This document shows, piece after piece, positions 58,089 to 64,000 of a stretch of DNA of 64,000 bases (its first letter is position 1; every line of letters begins with the position of its first letter). Under the pieces are notes generated by a model. It was not told the DNA's origin. It ran no database searches and worked only from the letters and a program-made list of their open reading frames with translations. This stretch comes from Arthrobacter subterraneus. Lineage in GTDB: Bacteria > Actinomycetota > Actinomycetes > Actinomycetales > Micrococcaceae. Where the stretch lies: NCBI RefSeq assembly GCF_900099735.1, contig NZ_FNDT01000001.1, positions 489,722 to 553,721 on the forward strand, given 5' to 3'. A program made the translations under genes and the position numbers.

Positions 58089-59036
58089 TTATTTCTGGCG
58101 GGTCTTCGGGTCGAGCGCCTCGCGGAGCGATTCGCCCAGCAGGGTGAAGCCGAGCGCAGTGATGGCGATGCATGCACCGGGCAGGAACGCCAGGTACGGG
58201 GAGGACGCCAGTTCGGCCTGGGCATACGTCAGCATGCGGCCCCACTCCGCAGTCTGCGGCAGTCCGCCGCCGAGCCCGAGGAACGACAGCGCAGCCGCGT
58301 CGATCACGGCCGTTGCCAGGGATAGCGTCGCCTGCACAATGACCGGTCCAACACTGTTGGGCAGCAGGTGGCTCATGGTGATGGTGCGTCTGCTCAGTCC
58401 CAGGGTTTGGGCGGCGAGGATGTAATCGGACCCTCGCTGGGAGAGCATCGAGGACCGCAGCAGGCGCGCGAAGATCGGCAGCTGGGATGCGCCGATGGCG
58501 ATCATCACCGCGTACTGCCCCTGTCCGAGGATGGCGGCAATGCTGACGGCGAGGAGCAGGTTGGGGACCGAGAGCAGGATGTCCACGAAACGCATGATGA
58601 CGCTGTCCACCCAACCGCCCAGGCCGCCGGCCAGCAGCCCGAGCAGCATGCCCCCGGCCAGCCCGATTGCGGTTGAGATGACACCGATCATCAGCGATGC
58701 CTGCGCACCCCAGATCAGCTTGCTGAGCACGTCACCGCCGAACCGGTCCAGTCCCAGCGGGTATTCCGGCAGCTCCCCCGGCCCGGGGATGTTGATCGGC
58801 GTGATTTCCGTCCGGCCGGGCAGCTCATTTCCGCCGTAGGGCGCAAGGATAGGGGCGAGCGCGGCCACAAGAAGGAACAGACCGATGATGATCGCACCGG
58901 CGATGGCCTGCGGGTTGCGTCGCAGCCTTCGGAAGGCATCCTTCCAGAGGCCGGTGCCGCTGCCCTCGGAAAGCGTGGGTTCCGCGGTGGCCGGTGTGAC
59001 TTCTCCGCCCGCGGCGGGAGGCAGAATGTTGCTCAT
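58089..59036 (-). CDS. dppC: Peptide ABC transporter permease DppC
   Basis: A 315-residue inner membrane protein with six helices. Its BPD_transp_1 coupling motif is near AAQTLGLSRRTITMSHLLPN (EAA loop). The family N-terminal OppC_N helix LRRNPQAIAGAIIIGLFLLV is present. The ATG overlaps the dppB stop by 4 bases. Confidence 0.93.
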   Translation of the reverse strand: MSNILPPAAGGEVTPATAEPTLSEGSGTGLWKDAFRRLRRNPQAIAGAIIIGLFLLVAALAPILAPYGGNELPGRTEITPINIPGPGELPEYPLGLDRFGGDVLSKLIWGAQASLMIGVISTAIGLAGGMLLGLLAGGLGGWVDSVIMRFVDILLSVPNLLLAVSIAAILGQGQYAVMIAIGASQLPIFARLLRSSMLSQRGSDYILAAQTLGLSRRTITMSHLLPNSVGPVIVQATLSLATAVIDAAALSFLGLGGGLPQTAEWGRMLTYAQAELASSPYLAFLPGACIAITALGFTLLGESLREALDPKTRQK

Positions 59037-60037
59037 TGCACACGCACCCTTGGGTCGATGATGGTGTACGAAATGTCAACGATGAGATTGATCAGTGCGT
59101 ACAGGATCGCGATGAAGATGATGAAGCCTTGAAGCACCGGATAATCCAGTTCGAAGATCGCATCACGCAGGAAACTGCCGATGCCGTTGAAGGCGAAGAC
59201 AGTCTCCGTGAGGACCGCGCCTGAAATCAGCAGTCCGGTCTGCAGGCCGATGGTTGTCACAACCGGCAGCATGGCGTTGCGCAGGATGAACCGGCTCCGA
59301 ATGGTTTTCTCCATGAGGCCCTTGGCGCGGGCCGTCCTTACGTAGTCGGCGTTCTGCACTTCCAGCACCGAGGCCCGGGTGATCCGCACAATGATGGCGA
59401 GCGGAATCGTTCCGAGGGCCAGCCCCGGAAGGATCAGGTGCTGGAAAGCGTCCCACGCGGCGTCGTACTCTCCCGTGAGGATGCCGTCCAGCACGTAGAA
59501 GTCCGTGAAATGGGTGGCATTGATCCGGGGGTTCTGGCGGCCGTCCGGCGGCAGGATGGGCCACTGGATGGCGAACAGGTACTTCAGGATGAAAGCAAGG
59601 AAGAACACCGGGATGGTGATGCCGATCAGGCTCAGGACAACCGAGCCGTGATCCACCACCTTCCCGTAGTGCCGGGCGGCGAGGTATCCCAGCGGAATGC
59701 CGATGCCGATTGCGAAGATCAGGGCCACCACGCTCAGCTCGATCGTGGCGGGAAAGCGGGTTGCAAACTCCTGGAGGACGGGGCGGCCGGTGATGATGGA
59801 GGTCCCGAAATCGCCTTGGAGCAGCTTTCCCATGTAGGTGAAGTACTGCAGCAGGAGCGGCTGGTCGAAGCCGTAGAGTTCGTTGACTCTGGCCACTGCC
59901 TCGGGAGTTGCCCGCTCACCCAGGAGGGCTGTGGCGGGGCCGCCCGGCAGGCTCCGAACCCAAAGGAACAGCAGGACCGAAAGGCCAAACAGGGTGGGAA
60001 TCAGCAGGGCGAGGCGTTTACCAATGACGCGAAGCAC
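59033..60037 (-). CDS. dppB: Peptide ABC transporter permease DppB
   Basis: A 334-residue permease with the DppB N-terminus (ALLIPTLFGLSVLLFLWVRSLPGGPA) and EAA loop TARAKGLMEKTIRSRFILRNAML. About six transmembrane helices are present. GTG 60037 has AAAGGACACT before it. An insertion of polar residues near RQNPRINATHF between helices 3 and 4 is longer than in E. coli DppB. Confidence 0.93.
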   Translation of the reverse strand: MLRVIGKRLALLIPTLFGLSVLLFLWVRSLPGGPATALLGERATPEAVARVNELYGFDQPLLLQYFTYMGKLLQGDFGTSIITGRPVLQEFATRFPATIELSVVALIFAIGIGIPLGYLAARHYGKVVDHGSVVLSLIGITIPVFFLAFILKYLFAIQWPILPPDGRQNPRINATHFTDFYVLDGILTGEYDAAWDAFQHLILPGLALGTIPLAIIVRITRASVLEVQNADYVRTARAKGLMEKTIRSRFILRNAMLPVVTTIGLQTGLLISGAVLTETVFAFNGIGSFLRDAIFELDYPVLQGFIIFIAILYALINLIVDISYTIIDPRVRVQ

Positions 60038-60079
60038 AGTGTCCTTTCGACAGTGCGGTACCGGGCCGAACGGGAGCAG

Positions 60080-60115
60080 ACAAAAGCGGAGGGACCAATG
60101 GAGCCGGTCCCTCCG
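60080..60115 (-). terminator. Intercistronic terminator between dppA and dppB
   Basis: CGGAGGGACC (60087-60096) and GGTCCCTCCG (60106-60115) form a perfect 10-pair stem with a 9-base loop. CTTTTGTCT follows on the minus strand. It lies in the 87-base gap inside the operon, so partial termination should give more binding protein than permease. Confidence 0.75.
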
Positions 60116-60124
60116 CTCCTGTTG

Positions 60125-61819
60125 TTACTCGTTCAGCTCGATCATGTTGAAGACTTCGTCATTGACCGGGCTCGCCGGGTAGGAATCGACCCGCGGGGCG
60201 AAGGCCAGCGACGGCGCAGGGTGGGCCAGCGGGATCGCCGGGTTGAACTCCGCGATCTGCTGGTTGATCTCCTCGTACATCGCGGTCTGTTCCTCCCGGT
60301 CGGTCATGCCGCGTGCCTCGCTCAGCGCCTCGAACAGCTCCGGGTTGTCGAACCCGAACTCCATCTTTTCCTGGCCGAAGAAGACGCCGATGAAGTTGTC
60401 CGTGTCGTTGTAGTCACCGGTCCAGCCCAGGAGGTGGATGCCGTGATCCTCGGTGCCCTGGATGCGGTCGAGGTAGTCAGGCGTCCATACGTCCGGTGCC
60501 GGAGTAACGGTGATCCCGACCTCTTCCAGCTGGGCGCTGATGTTGGTGAAGACCTGTTCCGGAGTGGGCATGTACGGACGGGAGACGTCAGTCGGGTAGT
60601 TGAACTCGACCTCGAAGCCGTCCGGGTAGCCTGCCTCGGCAAGCAGTTCCTTAGCGCGCTCCGGATCATACTCGTACGTGGTGACGTCCTCGTTGTAGCC
60701 GTCCACAACATCCGGGATGAACTGCGTGGCAAGCTGCGTGCCCTCAGGCAGGGTCTGGTCGATCAGAGCCTGCTTGTCGATCGCGTGGTGGATAGCCTGG
60801 CGCACCAGGGGGTCGCTCAGTTCTTCGACGGCGTGGTTGATGCCGAGGTAGAGGATGGTGAACGGATCGCGCGGGACGATCATGAACCCTTCCTCCTCGA
60901 GCACCGGGATGTCCGCGGGCGATACCAGGTCGAAGCCGTCAATGGTTCCGGCCTGCAGCGCCTGGGTGCGGGCCTGCGGGTCATCGATGATCCGGAAGAT
61001 GACCTGCTGGACATCGCCCTGCTCGCCCCAGTACTCCTCGTAGGCGGAGATGGTGAGGTCCTCGCCCACGTTCCAGGAATCGAACTTGAACGGGCCCGTT
61101 CCGACAGGATTGCCCTGGGCGTATTCGCTGAGCTGCGGGGCTTCGGAGGACCCGCCGATGTCATCCGCGTTGAACTCCTCCAGCGCGGTGGGGCTCTGCA
61201 TGGAGAAGGCGGGGAGCGACAGCGCGGGGACGAATCCGGCGAACGGCTTGGCGAGCGTGACGGTGGCCTCGAGGTCGCCGTTCACCTCGCAGGACTCGTA
61301 GACCGCTGCTTCCGGCGAATCGGCGAACCCGCGGAACAGGTTGTTGTAGTAGTAGGACACGGACGGCGCCTGAGCCAGCCCGGTGAAGTTGTACCAGCGG
61401 TCGAAGTTGAAGCAGACGGCTTCGGCGTTGAAATCGGTGCCGTCGTGGAAGGTCACGCCTTCCTTCAGCTGGAAGGTGGTGGACAGTCCGTCCTCGGACG
61501 TCTCCCACGATTCGGCCAGGAGCGGTGCCGGGTCAGCGGTTCCCGGTTCCACGCCGACCAGACCTTCGAAGATCTGCCGGCTGACCCTGAAGGACTCGCC
61601 GTCACTGGCGAAGGCCGGATCGAGAGACGCCGGATCGGATGAAGCTGCGAAGACGAAGGTCGAATCAACTTCCCCTTCCCCGCCTGCGCCGCCGTCCTCC
61701 TCACGCTGGCTCTGGACACAGCCGCTGAGCAGCAGCGCGGTGATCGCGGCACCTGCGGTAAAGGCGGCAGCGCGCTTCCTCGTGGGAAGCGTCCCCCGCG
61801 CTGTTTTGCTTGTGAACAT
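60125..61819 (-). CDS. dppA: Peptide-binding lipoprotein of the ABC transporter (DppA-like)
   Basis: A 564-residue SBP_bac_5 protein. The lipoprotein signal is RKRAAAFTAGAAITALLLSGC, with the lipid-attached Cys followed by an acidic linker. Family motifs include SSDPASLDPAF and WKVSILY-independent DPFTILYLGINHAVEELSDPLVRQAIHHAID-like core, of which GINHAVEELSDPLVRQAI is clear. AGGAGCACTA precedes ATG 61819; an earlier start at 61936 is unsupported. It is exported and captures peptides for DppBC. Confidence 0.92.
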   Translation of the reverse strand: MFTSKTARGTLPTRKRAAAFTAGAAITALLLSGCVQSQREEDGGAGGEGEVDSTFVFAASSDPASLDPAFASDGESFRVSRQIFEGLVGVEPGTADPAPLLAESWETSEDGLSTTFQLKEGVTFHDGTDFNAEAVCFNFDRWYNFTGLAQAPSVSYYYNNLFRGFADSPEAAVYESCEVNGDLEATVTLAKPFAGFVPALSLPAFSMQSPTALEEFNADDIGGSSEAPQLSEYAQGNPVGTGPFKFDSWNVGEDLTISAYEEYWGEQGDVQQVIFRIIDDPQARTQALQAGTIDGFDLVSPADIPVLEEEGFMIVPRDPFTILYLGINHAVEELSDPLVRQAIHHAIDKQALIDQTLPEGTQLATQFIPDVVDGYNEDVTTYEYDPERAKELLAEAGYPDGFEVEFNYPTDVSRPYMPTPEQVFTNISAQLEEVGITVTPAPDVWTPDYLDRIQGTEDHGIHLLGWTGDYNDTDNFIGVFFGQEKMEFGFDNPELFEALSEARGMTDREEQTAMYEEINQQIAEFNPAIPLAHPAPSLAFAPRVDSYPASPVNDEVFNMIELNE

Positions 61820-61974
61820 TAGTGCTCCTGATGATCTGTTACCGGGCGGACACGTCCCTGTGTCCGGTTGGCGCACGGATGATCCCGTGTTACCTAATGT
61901 GACGAGCCTAACTCGCTGCGCTGGCGGGTCCAGCATTTCCCGTCAGCAAGCCATCACGATTTGGTTAAGCGCTC

Positions 61975-63159
61975 TCAGCGCTCCGTGCACTGACCGGCGG
62001 AAACCGTCTCGGTGAGATCCGCCGCCTGCTCGACGACGGGGCGAAGCTCGTCGAGTGTGAGTGCATAACCAACCGGTACATCTGCGGTGGACTTGGCGAA
62101 GATCAGGCCTGCAACCCGCCCCTGCATATCCAGCAGCGGCCCGCCGGAGTTCCCCTGCTGCACGTTCGCGGCGAGGGTGTAGACGTCGACTGCCGTCGGA
62201 TCCGCTCCATAGATGTTTTCGACGAGTACATCGGAACGGTTTTGGACGCTGGCGGGCTGAATCTGGAACGGCCCGCCTGCCGGGTAACCTGCGAATGCGG
62301 CGGTGTCTCCCGTTTCCAGCCCCTCACCGAGCGCGAGCGGTGCGCGGTCAAGTCCGTCCACCGCCAGAACCGCGATGTCCCTGACCGGGTCGAAGTAGAC
62401 CACATTCGCAGGTACGGCGCCGTTGCCGGGGTACTCGACCACCGGCTGGTTCACTCCCGCCACGACGTGGGCGTTGGTGACGACCCGGCCGGGTGCGACG
62501 ACGAACCCCGATCCTGTCTGGTTCTGGCCGCACTGGAACGCGGTGCCCGCGATCCGCAGAACGGAGGCCGATGCAGCCGCCAGTTCCGGGGTGTCCACCG
62601 ACGCATCGGGAATGGGCGCCGGAGTTGCGGGCGCTACAGACTCCAGGAGCGTGGGAATGCCGTCGGCGACAGCGATGGAGCGGATCTGTGCCATCCAGGT
62701 GCGCACCGGCGACGGCGTCAGCGTATCAATGGTGCCCAGCACCTTCGACGACGCGATGGACTGGGACAGGAACGGCACACCCATGGTGCTCATACTGAAT
62801 GCCAGCATGGCCAGGACCAGGGCAGCGACGACGACGTTGGTGGCGCCTCCCAGCAGACGGTCGATCACGCGGACCGGCACCGAGCCCGTCCTGCTGCTGA
62901 GCGCACGTCCGAGGCCGGCGCCGAGGGCCTGTCCGATAATGACAAGAAGCAGCGCTGTGGCGATGACCGCGGCCAGTCTCCAGTTGTCCTCGGACACCCA
63001 GGCGCTCACCAGGGGGATGGCGAAGAACGCGGCTACGGCGCCTGCGCCGAATCCGATGATCCCTCCGAGCGTGACGAGGAACCCGTTCTTCAAGCCGGCG
63101 ATCAGGTATCCGATCAGCATCAGGACCAGGAGGATATCCAGGAACGTCAAGCCGAGCAC
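61975..63159 (-). CDS. MarP-type membrane serine protease (CvpA domain plus trypsin-like)
   Basis: A 394-residue protein. The N-terminal CvpA-like domain (1-165) has four helices, starting LDILLVLMLIGYLIAG. The extracytoplasmic protease domain carries the triad His in VTNAHVVAG, Asp in RDIAVLAVDG and Ser in QQGNSGGPLLD. A Cys near FQCGQNQ and one at the C-terminus (SAGQC) may form the redox disulfide known in M. tuberculosis MarP (Rv3671c), an acid-stress protease. The start is GTG 63159. Confidence 0.92.
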   Translation of the reverse strand: MLGLTFLDILLVLMLIGYLIAGLKNGFLVTLGGIIGFGAGAVAAFFAIPLVSAWVSEDNWRLAAVIATALLLVIIGQALGAGLGRALSSRTGSVPVRVIDRLLGGATNVVVAALVLAMLAFSMSTMGVPFLSQSIASSKVLGTIDTLTPSPVRTWMAQIRSIAVADGIPTLLESVAPATPAPIPDASVDTPELAAASASVLRIAGTAFQCGQNQTGSGFVVAPGRVVTNAHVVAGVNQPVVEYPGNGAVPANVVYFDPVRDIAVLAVDGLDRAPLALGEGLETGDTAAFAGYPAGGPFQIQPASVQNRSDVLVENIYGADPTAVDVYTLAANVQQGNSGGPLLDMQGRVAGLIFAKSTADVPVGYALTLDELRPVVEQAADLTETVSAGQCTER

Positions 63160-63272
63160 GTCACTCCCCTTTCAGGAAGCGCCGTACTTCCCCAACAGGT
63201 TCAATTCTACGTTCCCGGTCCGACAGTCCCCCGACGGGAACGTGATTTACCTTTCCCCTCGGCGAACATGCG

Positions 63273-63288
63273 TGTAGCAGGTGTCACA
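63273..63288 (+). promoter_or_regulatory. Crp-like half-site upstream of crp
   Basis: TGTAGCAGGTGTCACA keeps the right half (TGTCACA) and a partial left half of the Crp consensus, 84-99 bases before crp. It is weaker than the acs site and could serve autoregulation. Confidence 0.35.
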
Positions 63289-63371
63289 ACGTCCCCGCGT
63301 ACGGCAAGATGGGGAAAGACGGTAATCTGGCCAGTTTTCATCATGCAGTTGCATTACACCGAGGAGATTTC

Positions 63372-64000
63372 ATGGATATTGAGGTACTGCGCAGGGCGCC
63401 CCTGTTCGCTTCGCTGGGTGACGAGGTCTTTGCGGCACTCACTGATGAGTTGACCGAAGTGGATCTCTCCCGCGGCGCATCAGTCTTCCGGGAGGGAGAT
63501 CAGGGCGACCAGCTCTACTTCATCGTCTCCGGCAAAATCAAGCTTGGCCGCACCGCACAGGACGGCCGCGAGAACCTGCTGGCAATCCTCGGCCCCGGCG
63601 AACTCTTCGGCGAAATGGCACTGTTCGATCCGAGCCCGCGTACCGCAACAGCTACCGCAGTGTCAGAGACCCGGCTCGCAGGCCTGAAGAATGAAAACCT
63701 CCGTGCGCTTCTCGAGACCCGCCCTGAGGTGTCAGCCCAGCTTCTGCAGGCCCTCGCGCGCAGGTTGCGCCGCACCAACGAGTCGCTGGCGGACCTGGTG
63801 TTCTCGGACGTTCCGGGCCGCGTTGCCAAGGCGCTGCTCGACCTCGCGGACCGCTTCGGCAGGCCCGCGACCGACGGCATCCTGGTGGCGCACGAGCTCA
63901 CCCAGGAGGAACTGGCGCAACTCGTCGGCGCTTCCCGCGAAACCGTGAACAAGGCCCTCGCCGAGTTTGTGCAGCGCGGCTGGCTCCGCCTTGAGGCCCG
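63372..64000 (+). CDS. crp: Crp/FNR family regulator (GlxR/Crp-like), cut by window end
   Basis: The first 209 residues of a cAMP receptor-type regulator. The cyclic-nucleotide pocket is GELFGEMALFDPSPRTATATA, and the dimer helix is near 105-140. The recognition helix-turn-helix is LTQEELAQLVGASRETVNKAL then RGWLRLE, nearly the same as in M. tuberculosis CRP (Rv3676). GAGGAG (63361-63366) precedes ATG 63372. The C-terminal 15 or so residues lie outside the window. Confidence 0.95.
   Translation, partial: MDIEVLRRAPLFASLGDEVFAALTDELTEVDLSRGASVFREGDQGDQLYFIVSGKIKLGRTAQDGRENLLAILGPGELFGEMALFDPSPRTATATAVSETRLAGLKNENLRALLETRPEVSAQLLQALARRLRRTNESLADLVFSDVPGRVAKALLDLADRFGRPATDGILVAHELTQEELAQLVGASRETVNKALAEFVQRGWLRLEA

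Noticed and set aside
59438-61642. Forward open frame of about 734 codons opposite dppA and dppB
   Set aside because: It is the antisense of two well-recognised transporter genes. Its composition (His/Arg/Gly/Val-rich) is that of a shadow frame in GC-rich DNA, and it has no family motif.
1-64000. CRISPR arrays, tRNA or rRNA genes, insertion sequences, prophage
   Set aside because: No regularly spaced identical repeats, no cloverleaf with TTCGA-type loop, and no transposase, integrase or phage protein were seen on either strand.

Overview
The window reads as a chromosome segment of a high-GC actinobacterium of the Arthrobacter type (Micrococcaceae). The reasons are the GC-rich third codon positions, menaquinone genes, a dodecin, a BldC-like regulator, the tiny ribosomal protein bS22, an actinobacterial topA with a lysine-rich tail, a MarP-type protease, a GlxR/Crp-like regulator and a degenerate Tad pilus cluster. 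There are no rRNA or tRNA genes, insertion sequences, prophage or CRISPR that I can see. It is ordinary core chromosome; the interest lies in its regulatory DNA and RNA.

Region 1 (1-12 kb) is a phenylacetate catabolic island: paaI and paaK, a TetR regulator (paaR-like), a DUF559 protein, paaZ, a MenI/PaaI-type thioesterase, and a thiolase / enoyl-CoA hydratase / 3-hydroxyacyl-CoA dehydrogenase operon. Four copies of one palindromic site (ACCGnnCG core) sit at four promoter regions, so the TetR protein probably controls the whole set. The ring-epoxidase genes paaABCDE are not in the window and may lie to the left. A phosphatase, an SGNH hydrolase and an EEP-family protein are inserted between the paa blocks.

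Region 2 (12-33.6 kb) follows the order of Mycobacterium tuberculosis Rv0496-Rv0548c: menB, menE, menA; cytochrome c maturation (resA, ccdA, resB, ccsB) with a histidine phosphatase; YceI; rex; glutaredoxin; HAD phosphatase; bS22; BldC-like; DAHP synthase; ArsR; an AcuC deacetylase; K+ uptake (TrkH/TrkA type); proC; ppx. Here I find an aromatic-codon leader peptide with an attenuator ahead of DAHP synthase. Between proC and ppx there is a compact two-hairpin RNA with C-rich loops.

Region 3 (33.6-64 kb) follows Rv3644c-Rv3676: topA, a methyltransferase, a stand-alone PheS-like ligase with a candidate leader peptide, TrhO, a GNAT protein, a DUF1998 helicase, the tad cluster (ssd, tadA, tadB, tadC, DUF4244 pilin, tadE, Rv3654c-like), a family A DNA polymerase, a CoA-type NUDIX hydrolase, nth, a membrane protein, acs, aroQ, a dipeptide/oligopeptide ABC transporter, MarP and crp (cut by the window end). 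A Crp-type site precedes acs and a weaker one precedes crp.

Small-scale DNA structure includes three long intergenic hairpins that share the loop word TGAGCG, several strong terminators, and short tandem duplications in the tad and men regions.
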